A stretch of DNA of 64,000 nt from Streptomyces tropicalis (GTDB taxonomy: Bacteria; Actinomycetota; Actinomycetes; Streptomycetales; Streptomycetaceae): contig NZ_JARJBB010000021.1 in NCBI RefSeq assembly GCF_029269835.1, positions 1-64,000 on the forward strand. Reading direction: 5' to 3'. Every line of letters starts with the position of its first letter. Position 1 is the first letter of the stretch. The position numbers and the translations under genes were made by a program. The notes below the pieces were generated by a model that was not told the origin of the DNA, searched no databases, and saw only the letters and a list, made by a program, of their open reading frames with translations. Positions 6,795 to 16,400 of the stretch are shown piece by piece.

Positions 6795-9161
6795 GTGAGC
6801 AGCATGGACGGTCGTGACCTGGTGCGTTCGGTGAAGGCGGTCGGTTCCGCGGGGGCGGCGCAGACGGCGCGGGCCGTACGGGCCGCCTGGCGCAGGCGGC
6901 GTGCCGACGCCAGAGCGCTGCCCTCCCGGGGTGCGGAGCGGGCACGGGTGCCGGGCGCGGTGCGGAGCGCGGAACCGGGGCCGGGCGGCGGCCTGGTCCG
7001 TTTCGACCGCTCGGAGCTGCGGATCGCCGTCACCGCGAGCGGGGCCGTGTTCTGGGGCTGGGACGGGGCCGCGCCCGAACCGTCGTACGCGCTGGCGGGC
7101 CGCTGCCCCGAGCCGGACCCCCGCGCGGTGCTCGAGCCGGACAAGGACGGCGGCTGGCGGGTGGTGGCCGAGCGGGTGACGGTCACGGTGTCGCGGCACG
7201 GTGCGGTCGCGGTGTGCACGCCTGGCGGTGTGCCGCTGCGCCGGGACGCGCCTCCACGCTGGTGGGAGCCGGCCGGCGGGGGCCCGGCGCGCTGGGTGCA
7301 GCGGTCGGAGGTGGCGGCGGACGCACGGTTCTTCGGCCTGGGCGGCCGGGCCTCGGGGCCGCGCCTGCGGGACGGCTCGTACCGCTTGTGGAACACCGCA
7401 CCCGGGCTCGCCTCCGGTACCGGGGACGACACGCTCTCCCTCACCATGCCCGTACAGCTGGTGGTGGCGGACGCGGGGACACACCTGGTGTTCCACGACA
7501 GCACATGGGACGGCACGGTGCTGCTGCGGGAGGGCGCGGAGGGCGCCGGGTCGGGTCACGACCGGCCCGGGACGGCCGAGGTGCGGATGGACGGAGGCCC
7601 GCTGCGGTGCTGGGTCGCGGTGGGCACCCCCGCGCGCGTGCTGCTCACCTGGGCCTCGCTCACCGGGGCTGCCGCGCTGCCGCCGGCCTGGGCGCTGGGG
7701 CACCACCACGCGCGGTGGGACTTCGGCAGCGAGCATGAGGTGCGCCGGATCGTCGTGGGCTATCAGGAGCGTGATCTGCCGCTGGACGCGGTGCACCTGG
7801 CGGGCGACCACCTCCACGAGCACCGCGCGTTCACCGTCGACCACGACCGCTATCCCAAGCTGCCGGTGCTCGCCGACGAGCTGCGCCGGGACGGGATCCG
7901 GCTGGTGTCGGCCGTCGCCCCGGCCGTCGCGGGCGGAGCCGTCCACGCTGCGGGGACCGCGGCGGACGCCTTCGTGCGCGACGCCGCCGGGGAGGTCGTG
8001 CGGGGCGTGGTGCGGGCCGGCGAGGCGGCGTTCCCGGACTTCACGCACGCGCGCGTGCGCGCGTGGTGGGGCGGTCTGTACGAGGAGCTGCGGTCGCAAG
8101 GGTTCTCCGGGTTCTGGCACGACGGGAACGAGCCGACGTCGTGCGCCGCCTTCGGCGAGCAGACGCTGCCCCGCTCGGCGCGGCACGCCCTGGACGGCAG
8201 TGGAGGGGACCACCGCGAGGCCCACAACGTGTACGCCCTCTGCATGGCGCGCGCCGCCCATGAGGGGCTGCGCGGGCAGGACGCCGGGGAACGGCCGTTC
8301 CTGATGTCCCGCTCCGGGTGGGCCGGACTGCAGCGCTACGGCGGAGCCTGGTCGGGGGGCGTGGTCACCGGCTGGCCGGGGCTGCGGGCGTCGCTGTCGC
8401 TGGTGGTGGGGCTCGGGCTGTGCGGGGTGCCGTACTCGGGGCCGGACGTGGGCGGGTTCGACGGCGTTCCCTCGCCGGAGCTGTATCTGCGCTGGTTCCA
8501 GCTCGGTGCCCACCTGCCGCTGTTCCGCACCTACGCGGGCCCGCGGGCGGGTCGCAGGGAGCCGTGGGAGTTCGGGCCGGAGGTGCTGGGGCACGCGCGC
8601 GTGGCGCTCGCCGGGCGTCGGCGGCTGCTGCCGTACCTCCTGACGCTGGCGCATCTGGCGCGGCGTACGGGGGCGCCCTATGTGCGGCCGGTGTGGTGGG
8701 GTGCGCCGGAGGACCGGGCCCTGAGGGACTGCGAGGACGCCTTCCTGCTGGGTGACGCGCTGCTGGTGGCGCCGGTGCTCGAACCCGGGGTGGAGCGGCG
8801 GGCGGTCCGGCTGCCGGGGGGACGCTGGTACGACACGGCGACGGGCCGCGCCCACGAGGGGCCGGGGCGGGTCGTGGTGGACGCTCCGCTGTCACGGATA
8901 CCCGTCCTGGCACGGGCGGGGGCGGTCATACCCGTGCACGGCGAGGACGGCGGGCTGGAGCTGGAGGTGTGGGCGCCCGAGGCGGGGCGCACCGGTGGCG
9001 GCCTGGTGGTGGCGGACCCGGGCGACGGCCCGGACGAGCCGGACTTCGAGCGGTACACGGTCCGCTGGGAGGGCGGACGTGTGGTGGTGCGGAGCGAGGG
9101 GGAGGACGGTGCGGCGGTGCCGCCGCACCGGCTGCGCGTCCGCGGCACCGGGGAGGGCTGA
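6795..9161 (+). CDS. GH31-family glycoside hydrolase-like protein with an altered acid/base residue
   Basis: This 788-residue protein has the GH31 layout. The N-terminal beta-sandwich includes ARFFGLGGRASG. The (beta/alpha)8 barrel carries the nucleophile region FWHDGNEP (Asp about 443) and the RSGWAGLQRY motif, followed by GVPYSGPDVGGF. C-terminal beta domains complete it. Family members hydrolyse alpha-glucosides or alpha-xylosides. The usual WSGD motif with the general acid/base Asp reads WSGG here (codon GGC at 8358-8360, residue 522). The usual DMNEP reads DGNEP. Activity is therefore doubtful or altered. No signal peptide is seen. GTG at 6795 is used; ATG at 6804 is an alternative. Confidence 0.88.
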   Translation: MSSMDGRDLVRSVKAVGSAGAAQTARAVRAAWRRRRADARALPSRGAERARVPGAVRSAEPGPGGGLVRFDRSELRIAVTASGAVFWGWDGAAPEPSYALAGRCPEPDPRAVLEPDKDGGWRVVAERVTVTVSRHGAVAVCTPGGVPLRRDAPPRWWEPAGGGPARWVQRSEVAADARFFGLGGRASGPRLRDGSYRLWNTAPGLASGTGDDTLSLTMPVQLVVADAGTHLVFHDSTWDGTVLLREGAEGAGSGHDRPGTAEVRMDGGPLRCWVAVGTPARVLLTWASLTGAAALPPAWALGHHHARWDFGSEHEVRRIVVGYQERDLPLDAVHLAGDHLHEHRAFTVDHDRYPKLPVLADELRRDGIRLVSAVAPAVAGGAVHAAGTAADAFVRDAAGEVVRGVVRAGEAAFPDFTHARVRAWWGGLYEELRSQGFSGFWHDGNEPTSCAAFGEQTLPRSARHALDGSGGDHREAHNVYALCMARAAHEGLRGQDAGERPFLMSRSGWAGLQRYGGAWSGGVVTGWPGLRASLSLVVGLGLCGVPYSGPDVGGFDGVPSPELYLRWFQLGAHLPLFRTYAGPRAGRREPWEFGPEVLGHARVALAGRRRLLPYLLTLAHLARRTGAPYVRPVWWGAPEDRALRDCEDAFLLGDALLVAPVLEPGVERRAVRLPGGRWYDTATGRAHEGPGRVVVDAPLSRIPVLARAGAVIPVHGEDGGLELEVWAPEAGRTGGGLVVADPGDGPDEPDFERYTVRWEGGRVVVRSEGEDGAAVPPHRLRVRGTGEG

Positions 9162-9163
9162 GC

Positions 9164-9700
9164 TCAGGTGTAGCGGCCGTCGAACCAGGCGCGGACCGCC
9201 ACGGTGTGCAGCGGGAAGGCGAGTTCCTCCGGCCGGCGCAGCAGGTGCCAGCCCTCTGTCTCGTCGGTGGCCGTGGACCGCGGCAGGCTTTCCGCCGGGC
9301 GTTCGGGCAGCATGCCGAAGAGGATGAGGTGCCCGTCGGGCGAGCTGAGGGCGTCGGCGAGCCGCACGTCGCGGCTCTGCGCTGCGATGCCGGTCTCCTC
9401 CGCGAGCTCGCGGACGACGGCGTCGCGCCAGTCCTCGCGGTCGTCGACGTAGCCGCCGGGCAGTGCGGTGCCCCCGCGCGCAGGAGCGATGGTGCGGGTG
9501 ATCACGACGAGGCCGGTACCCCGGGCGTCGTACGCGGGCTGGAGGGCCACGGCCACCGGAAGGGGGTTGCGGTAGGCCACCGCTCCGCAGGCCGGACAGG
9601 TACGGGGCCAGCTCGCGACGCCGGTCCCGTAGGGCGCTCCGCAGCTCGAACAGTGTGAGCCCGGTACGGAGTTGACTGCTGAGTGATGGATTTCGGACAC
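9164..9700 (-). CDS. NUDIX hydrolase with N-terminal zinc ribbon
   Basis: The protein has about 178 residues. A zinc-ribbon-like start with two CxxC pairs (CSSCGAPYG and CPACGAVAY) is followed by a Nudix domain. The Nudix box is visible from GGYVDDREDW through RELAEETGI, with the metal-binding Glu residues in place. It probably hydrolyses a nucleoside diphosphate derivative; the substrate cannot be told. GTG at 9700 gives a start like MSEIHHS. A GTG at 9730 would add ten residues and cannot be excluded, because neither has a strong ribosome site. Its stop codon lies two bases from the convergent GH31 stop. Confidence 0.85.
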   Translation of the reverse strand: MSEIHHSAVNSVPGSHCSSCGAPYGTGVASWPRTCPACGAVAYRNPLPVAVALQPAYDARGTGLVVITRTIAPARGGTALPGGYVDDREDWRDAVVRELAEETGIAAQSRDVRLADALSSPDGHLILFGMLPERPAESLPRSTATDETEGWHLLRRPEELAFPLHTVAVRAWFDGRYT

Positions 9701-9767
9701 GCGCGGACTGTATCCGATCACCGGAGTCACGTCCCTGCGTTCGCCGCAGGAGCGCCCCGCCCGGACC

Positions 9768-10589
9768 TCAGTGCCCGCGGGTCAGGGACTTCCGGGAGAC
9801 CGGGAAGTCGAAGGAGGTGTCGGGGTAGGGCTCAGGCTTGTAGGTGTAGTGCCACCACTCCTCGGCCAGGTTCACGAACCCCAGGTTCTCCAGGGTGCTC
9901 TTCAGCAGCAGCCGGTTGGCGCGCTGCCTGCCCCGGATACGCGGGTCGAGGGTGTGGGCGAGGGTGTCGAAGCAGTCGAAGCCGGTGCCCATGTCGATGG
10001 AGTTGTCCGGAAAGCGTTGCTCCTTGGGCGCGAAGCAGGGAACGAGCGGCGTGCCCGGGACGTAGGGGCGGGTGGGCCGGGCGGGGAGCCGGACGAGGGT
10101 GAGGTCCATGGTCGAGCCGCGGCTGTGTCCGGACTTCTCGGCGATGTAGCCGTCGGCGAACAGCCGGGTCTTGTCGACGCCGGGGTAGAACTCGCCCTTC
10201 ATGTCCTGGTCGTCGAGGTCCTGGGCCCAGCGCACGAAATGGTCGACGGCACGTTGGGGGCGGTAGCAGTCGTAGACCTTGAGGGTGTAGCCCCGGCGCA
10301 GCAGGCGCTGCTGTGCGCGGTGCAGCGCGAGCGCGGCGGGCCGGGTGAGGATGCACATGGGCTGTTCGTAGCCGTCGATGCGTTCGCCGACGAAGTTGTG
10401 CGGGGTGAAGTAGCGGATCTCCTGGAGGATGGTCGGATCGACGCTGCTCAGCGCGACGAAGTCCGCCGGCGCCTTGGGCTCGGGTGCGGCACGTGGGGCG
10501 GCGGAGGCATCGGTGACGGTTCCGGTGACGGCCAGCAGGGCGGCGACGGCGGTGATCAGGCCGCGCACGGCACGGGAGATACGTGTCAT
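9768..10589 (-). CDS. Secreted D-alanyl-D-alanine dipeptidase, VanX-like (peptidase M15D)
   Basis: This 273-residue exported protein has a signal peptide: MTRISRAVRG, a hydrophobic stretch, and cleavage near ASAAPRA. The M15D zinc-peptidase signatures are present. GHSRGSTMDL holds the first His and Asp ligands, and EEWWHY near residue 240 holds the catalytic Glu and third His ligand. The family cleaves D-Ala-D-Ala. Because this copy is secreted and no vanH or vanA genes are near, peptidoglycan turnover is more likely than glycopeptide resistance. ATG at 10589 is chosen because the signal peptide begins there; the upstream open frame is non-coding in composition. Confidence 0.88.
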   Translation of the reverse strand: MTRISRAVRGLITAVAALLAVTGTVTDASAAPRAAPEPKAPADFVALSSVDPTILQEIRYFTPHNFVGERIDGYEQPMCILTRPAALALHRAQQRLLRRGYTLKVYDCYRPQRAVDHFVRWAQDLDDQDMKGEFYPGVDKTRLFADGYIAEKSGHSRGSTMDLTLVRLPARPTRPYVPGTPLVPCFAPKEQRFPDNSIDMGTGFDCFDTLAHTLDPRIRGRQRANRLLLKSTLENLGFVNLAEEWWHYTYKPEPYPDTSFDFPVSRKSLTRGH

Positions 10590-11203
10590 GCCCCCTGCAT
10601 CTATCAGGATCGGCGGCGCGGGGGAAGAACCGGTCCGCCGAAGGGGCGCACGCCGCGGTACCGGGGGCCCGCGACGGCAGCGCGTCGAGGGGCACCGACC
10701 ATCGCCGTCACGCTGTGTGAACGTTCGGGAACTATGACGGAGCGCGCGGCGTTGATCGCTGTGAACGGGGGCCGCCTGTCGCCGAAGCCGTCGGCGACCT
10801 TGACGCTCCCTGTGTCCGGGTGAACACTTCCCGTGTTGTCCGGCCGAGCGGGGTGGCTGCCGTCGGCCGCACGGGACGCACACCTCCGCACGCGCAGGGA
10901 GCACCGGGGCCGCACTCCCCTCGGGCCGGGCCCAGGAGCCGCCATGAGCAACGCCGTAGCCCCGCCGGGGCACCGGGTCATCGCGCGCAGTTTCCGGACC
11001 TAGTGGTCCAAACTGTTACCACCGAGGGCCCGGCGGCCTCACCCGGCCCCACCGTCCGGTGCCCTCTCCCCCGCCCACGACGAGCCCGTGCCGGACGGCC
11101 CGGGCGCTCCGCCCCCTGTCCCCGGCGCGACCACGGAGATCACCGCACCGATCGTGCGTCGACCACACCTCATCCTTCTGACCTCGCCCACCAAGGGGTA
11201 GCC
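10590..11203. other. Long divergent intergenic region between vanX-like gene and glpK
   Basis: In these 614 bases I see no convincing full gene. They contain a palindromic GAACGTTC (10719-10726), an inverted repeat around AACAC/GTGTT near 10823-10838, and a possible 19-codon ORF at 10944-11003 with an AGGAG site. They also contain two overlapping inverted repeats: GGACC-TAGT-GGTCC (10996-11009) and GTGGT-N10-ACCAC (11003-11022). These are candidate operators for glpK, whose regulator is not encoded nearby. Confidence 0.5.
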
Positions 11204-12724
11204 ATGACGGACAAAGCCGAGAAGTACGTGGCCGCAATCGACCAGGGCACCACCTCCAGCCGCTGCATCGTCTTCGATCACAGCGGCTCCATCGTCGCCG
11301 TGGACCAGCGCGAGCACCGCCAGATCTTCCCCAAGCCGGGCTGGGTGGAGCACGACGCCACGGAGATCTGGTCGAAGGTGCAGGCCGTGGTCGCGGGCGC
11401 GATCGCGAAGGCGGGGCTGCGCGCCGACCAGCTCAGCGCACTGGGCATCACCAACCAGCGCGAGACGACGGTGCTCTGGGACCGCGCCACCGGCAAACCC
11501 GTCCACAACGCGATCGTCTGGCAGGACACGCGCACCTCGGCCCTCTGCCACGAACTGGGCGGCTCCGACGGGCAGGACCGGTTCCGGGAGCAGACCGGAC
11601 TGCCGCTGGCCAGCTACTTCTCCGGGCCGAAGACCGCCTGGCTGCTGGACAACGTCCCCGGACTGCGCGACCGCGCCGAGCGCGGCGAGATCGCCTTCGG
11701 CACGATCGACTCCTGGCTCATCTGGAACCTCACCGGCGGCACCTCCGGCGGACGCCACGTCACGGACGTCACCAACGCCGGGCGCACCATGCTGATGAAC
11801 CTGGAGACCCTCCAGTGGGATCCGGCCATCCTCGCCGCCATGAACGTCCCGGAGGTGATGCTGCCCGAGATCAGGTCCTCCTCCGAGGTGTACGGCACCG
11901 CCGTCGGCCGGCTCAACGGCGTGCCCGTGGCCTCCGCGCTCGGCGACCAGCAGGCGGCCGTGTTCGGGCAGGCGTGCTATGACGTGGGCGACGCCAAGAA
12001 CACCTACGGCACCGGCAGCTTCCTGCTGCTGAACACCGGCAACCGCCCGGTGCCCTCCAAGAGCGGGCTGCTCACCACCATGGGCTACAAGATCGGTGAC
12101 GAGGCGCCGGTCTACTGCCTGGAAGGCGCCATCGCCATCACGGGCGCCCTGGTGCAGTGGTTCCGCGACCAGCTCGGCATCATCCGCTCCGCGGACGAGA
12201 TCGAGTCGCTGGCCGGGAGCGTCGAGGACAACGGCGGCGCGTACATCGTGCCCGCCTTCTCCGGCCTGTTCGCGCCGTACTGGCGCTCGGACGCACGCGG
12301 CGTGATCACGGGTCTGACGCGGTACGTCACCAAGGCGCACCTGGCGCGGGCGGTACTGGAGGCCACCAGCTGGCAGACCCGCGAGGTCGTGGACGCGATG
12401 TTCCAGGACTCGGGGGTCGAGCTGACGACCCTGAAGGTCGACGGCGGCATGACGAAGAACAACCTGCTCATGCAGCACCAGGCGGACGTCCTGGGCGTCC
12501 CGGCGATCCGCCCCCGGGTCTCGGAGACCACCTGCCTCGGCGCGGCGTACGCGGCCGGTCTCGCCACCGGGGTGTGGGACGGCCTGGACGAACTGAAGTC
12601 GCACTGGCAGAAGGACGCCGAGTGGACGCCCTCCATGGAGCCCTCGGTACGGGACCGGGAGTACCGCAACTGGAAGAAGGCCGTGGAGAAGAGCTTCGGC
12701 TGGCTGGAGGACGGGGACGAGTAG
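11204..12724 (+). CDS. glpK: Glycerol kinase
   Basis: This 506-residue FGGY-family kinase phosphorylates glycerol to sn-glycerol-3-phosphate with ATP. Seen: the N-terminal AAIDQGTTSSRCIVFD motif, SALGITNQRETTVLWD, WQDTRTS, FGTIDSWLIWNL, the ATPase-fold motif TYGTGSFLLLNTG, and KVDGGMTKNNLLMQ. Length is exactly that expected. ATG at 11204 follows AAGGGGTAGCC; a long upstream in-frame extension lacks coding character. Unusually for Streptomyces, no glpF, glpD or gylR-type regulator is adjacent, so this is a free-standing copy, possibly one of two in the genome. It ends at a large hairpin convergent with cvnD. Confidence 0.95.
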   Translation: MTDKAEKYVAAIDQGTTSSRCIVFDHSGSIVAVDQREHRQIFPKPGWVEHDATEIWSKVQAVVAGAIAKAGLRADQLSALGITNQRETTVLWDRATGKPVHNAIVWQDTRTSALCHELGGSDGQDRFREQTGLPLASYFSGPKTAWLLDNVPGLRDRAERGEIAFGTIDSWLIWNLTGGTSGGRHVTDVTNAGRTMLMNLETLQWDPAILAAMNVPEVMLPEIRSSSEVYGTAVGRLNGVPVASALGDQQAAVFGQACYDVGDAKNTYGTGSFLLLNTGNRPVPSKSGLLTTMGYKIGDEAPVYCLEGAIAITGALVQWFRDQLGIIRSADEIESLAGSVEDNGGAYIVPAFSGLFAPYWRSDARGVITGLTRYVTKAHLARAVLEATSWQTREVVDAMFQDSGVELTTLKVDGGMTKNNLLMQHQADVLGVPAIRPRVSETTCLGAAYAAGLATGVWDGLDELKSHWQKDAEWTPSMEPSVRDREYRNWKKAVEKSFGWLEDGDE

Positions 12725-12729
12725 CCGGC

Positions 12730-12794
12730 CCCGCGCCCGGCGGCCCCGTCTGTCCGGCGGCCCGGAGGGGCCTGAGCCGCCGGAGGGGCGCGGG
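12730..12794. terminator. Large stem-loop between glpK and cvnD
   Basis: CCCGCGCCC followed by GGCGG (12730-12743) pairs with CCGCC (12777-12781) and GGGCGCGGG (12786-12794). The loop itself can fold. Its position between convergent genes suggests a bidirectional terminator; no U-tract is present, as is common in this genus. Confidence 0.55.
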
Positions 12795-12807
12795 TCGTGC
12801 GCCGGGG

Positions 12808-13413
12808 TCAGATGGCCACGGTCCGGCGCCGGCCGGAGGCCCGGGCCATCGCGTGCTGGACGACGCCCACGAGGACCTCCTTCACCGACCCTCGGTCCCG
12901 GGCGTCGCACAGCACCACCGGGGTGCCGTCGTCCAGGTCGAGGGCGCGCCGGACGTCGTCCACGGGATGGCGGGCGGCGTCCTCGAAGCAGTTGACGGCG
13001 ACCAGGAAGGGGATGTCGCGCCGCTCGAAGTAGTCGATGGCGGCGAAGCAGTCCTCCAGGCGGCGGGTGTCGGCCAGCACCACGGCGCCGAGCGCGCCCT
13101 CGGACAGCTCGTCCCACATGAACCAGAAGCGCTCCTGCCCGGGGGTCCCGAAGAGGTAGAGCACCAGGTCCTCGCGGAGCGTGATGCGGCCGAAGTCCAT
13201 GGCCACGGTCGTGGTGTGCTTGGCCTCGACGCCGGAGAGGTCGTCGACGGGACGGCCCACCTCGGTCAGCAGCTCCTCGGTGCGCAGCGGCCTGATCTCG
13301 CTGACCGCGGCGACCAGGGTCGTCTTGCCCACGCCGAAGCCGCCGGCCACCAGGATCTTGAGCGTGACGGGCTCGGTCGCGGGCTTGCCACGCTCAGAAC
13401 GGCCGAAGATCAT
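12808..13413 (-). CDS. cvnD: Conservon GTPase, CvnD type
   Basis: This 201-residue Ras-like/MglA-related GTP-binding protein is typical of the last gene of Streptomyces conservons. The P-loop GGFGVGKTTLV (about residues 24-34), the switch region TTVAMDFG, the G3-like LFGTPGQERF and the G4-like NCFED are all visible. Conservons encode a membrane-associated sensor kinase-like complex acting like an eukaryotic G-protein-coupled system. In other conservons cvnD usually follows cvnC closely. Here its first 20 bases overlap the end of a 5-oxoprolinase gene placed between cvnC and cvnD. That arrangement suggests translational coupling to the oxoprolinase. Confidence 0.92.
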   Translation of the reverse strand: MIFGRSERGKPATEPVTLKILVAGGFGVGKTTLVAAVSEIRPLRTEELLTEVGRPVDDLSGVEAKHTTTVAMDFGRITLREDLVLYLFGTPGQERFWFMWDELSEGALGAVVLADTRRLEDCFAAIDYFERRDIPFLVAVNCFEDAARHPVDDVRRALDLDDGTPVVLCDARDRGSVKEVLVGVVQHAMARASGRRRTVAI

Positions 13414-16400
13414 CGGTCTCTACTCCTGCTCGGTGTGGTTCGGGCGACGGAGGGCCGTAGCCCCCGCCGCCGGGTGTCTCGACGACGAGTACGTCGCCCG
13501 GGGCGACGTCCGCGGCATCGCTTCCGGCCAGTTCCTCGACGGTGCCGTCGGCACGCAGCACACGGTTGGCACCCAGCGCGCCGGGCTCGCCGCCGGCCAT
13601 GCCGTACGGCGCCACCCTGCGGTGCTGCGACAGCGTGGAGACGGTCATGGGTTCGAGGAACCGGATCCGGCGGACCGCGCCGTCACCACCCCGCCAACGC
13701 CCGGCGCCCCCGCTGCCGTGCCGCACGGCGAACTCCTCGAGCCGGACGGGCAGCCGCCATTCGAGGACCTCGGGGTCGGTGAGCCGGGAGTTGGTCATGT
13801 GGGTCTGGACGACGTCCGCGCCGGGGAAGCCGTCGCCCGCGCCGGACCCGGAGGCGACGGTTTCGTAGTACTGGTGGTGCTCGTTGCCGAAGGTGACGTT
13901 GTTCATCGTCCCGGAGCCCTCGGCCTGGACGCCGAGCGCCGCGTACAGCGCACCGGTGACCGCCTGGGAGGTCTCCACGTTCCCGGCCACCACGGCGGCC
14001 GGCGGTGCCGGGCTGAGCATCGAGCCGGGCGGCACGACGACGGTGAGGGGGCGCAGACAGCCGTCGTTGAGCGGGATGTCGTCGGCGACGAGGGTCCGGA
14101 AGACGTACAGGACGGCCGCGTTGACCACGGAGAAGGGGGCGTTGAAGTTGGTGGTCAGCTGCGCGGAGGTACCGGTGAAGTCGAGCGTCGCCGCACGGCG
14201 GTCGCGGTCCACCCGGACGCGGACGCGGATGACGGCGCCCGCGTCCGTCTCGTAGGCGTACTCGCCGTCGTCGAGAGCGTCGATGACGCGGCGGACGGCT
14301 TCCTCGGCGTTGTCCTGGACGTGCCGCATGTAGGCCTGGACGGCGTCGAGGCCGAAGTCGCCGATCATGCGGCCGACCTCGTCGACGCCCTTCTGGTTGG
14401 CGGCGATCTGGGCGCGCAGGTCGGCGAGGTTGGTGTCCGGGTTGCGGGAGGGGTAGGGCGCCTCGGTGAGCAGCCGGCGGGTCTCCGCCTCCCGGAACCG
14501 GCCGTCCTCGGCGAGGAGCCAGTTGTCGAAGAGGACGCCCTCCTCGTCGATGGTGATGCTGCGCGCGGGCATGGAGCCGGGGGCGATGCCGCCGATCTCG
14601 GCATGGTGGCCGCGCGAGGCGACGTAGAACAGGAGGCGGTCACCCTCCGTGCCGAAGACCGGGGTGATGACGGTGACGTCCGGGAGGTGCGTCCCGCCGT
14701 GGTACGGGTCGTTGACGGCGTAGGTGTCGCCGGGGCGCATCGTGGCGCCCCGGCGCCGGACGACCTCCTTGACACTGGTGCCCATCGACCCCAGGTGCAC
14801 GGGGATGTGCGGGGCGTTGGCCACCAGGTTTCCGTCAGGGTCGAACAGGGCGCAGGAGAAGTCCAGGCGTTCCTTGATGTTGACCGACTGGGCGGTGGAC
14901 TCCAGGCGGGCGCCCATCTGCTCGGCGATGGACATGAACAGGTTGTTGAAGACCTCCAGGAGCACCGGATCCGCCTGGGTGCTCGCACGGGAACTCTGCG
15001 TGACCACCGCGCGTTCCATGAGCAGATGCCCGCCGTCGGTGGCGGCGGCCCGCCAGCCGTCGTCGATGACGGTGGTCGCGCCGTCCTCCGTGATGATCGC
15101 GGGGCCGGTGACGCTCTCGCCGGGAGGGAGTTCCTCGCGGTGGTGCAGGGGGACCTCGCGCCAGACGCCGCCGGTGTGGAGGCGGACGGGCTCGGGGCCG
15201 GTGCGTCGTTCGGCGCGGCCGGGCGGGCAGGGGGCGAGGGCGGAGAGATCGGGGGGTGCGGTGAGGCCGGTGGCTTCCACGGAGAGGGCTTCGACGACGA
15301 CGGGGCGGTCGAGGGTGAAGGAGTACGTGGCGCGATGACGTTCTTCGAAGGAGTGGCGCATGCCGTCGGGGTCGGTGAGGTCGACGGTGAGGGGAGTGTC
15401 CGTGCCGTCGTAGCGCAGCTGGGCCCGCCGGGCGACGCGGATGCTCTCACCGGGCACGTCCTCGGCGAGGAGTTCGGCGCGGGCCGCGCTCTCCAGGTCC
15501 TCCGCGGTCTTCAGCACGCCCGGCATGGAGACGGGTTCCAGGGGTGCCTCGACGGACTGCTCCCGCATGGCGGTGGTGTCGGCGAGCCCGATGCCGAGGG
15601 CGGACAGCACGCCGGCCATGGGCGGCACGAGGACGGTGCGGATGCCGAGTGCGTCGGCGACCTTGCACGCGTGCTGCCCGCCGGCCCCGCCGAAGGTGGT
15701 CAGGGCGTACCGGGTCACGTCGTGGCCCTTCTGCACGGAGATCCGCTTCACGGCGTTGGCGATGTTGGCGACGGCGATCCTGAGGTAGCCCTCGGCGACC
15801 TGCTCGGGGGTGCGGTCGTCGCCGGTTCCGGCGCGGATGTCGCGGGCGAGGTCGGTGAAGCGCTCGCGGACGACGGCCGCATCGAGCGGCTCGTCGGCTC
15901 CGGGTCCGAAGACGTGCGGGAAGTGCGCGGGCTGGATCCGGCCGAGCATGAGGTTGGCGTCGGTGACGGTGAGCGGTCCGCCTCCCCGGTAGCAGGCGGG
16001 GCCCGGGACCGCGCCTGCGGAGTCGGGGCCGACGCGGTACCGGGAGCCGTCGAAGTGGAGGACGGAGCCGCCGCCGGCGGCGACCGTGTGGATGTCGAGC
16101 ATGGGGGCCCGCAGCCGCACCCCGGCGATCCGGGTGGTGAAGACCCGTTCGTAGGCGCCCGCGAAGTGGGACACGTCGGTGGACGTGCCGCCCATGTCGA
16201 AGCCGATGACGCGGTCGAAGCCGGCGAGCTCGGACATGCGGGCCATGCCGACGATGCCGCCGGCGGGCCCGGACAGGACGGCGTCCTTCCCGCGGAACTG
16301 CCCGGCCTCGGCGAGTCCGCCGTTGGACTGCATGAACATCAGGCGCACCCCGGGCAGTTCGTCGGCGACCTGCTGGACGTAGCGGCGCAGCACCGGGGAG

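Noticed and set aside
6591..8855. N-terminal extension of the acetoacetyl-CoA synthetase frame to 1410 codons
   Set aside because: The extension is antisense to the GH31 gene and non-conserved in character; the family start with a ribosome site is at 6590.
9768..10589. VanX-like protein as part of a glycopeptide-resistance cluster
   Set aside because: There are no vanS/R, vanH or vanA genes nearby, and this copy has a signal peptide, unlike cytosolic VanX of resistance clusters.
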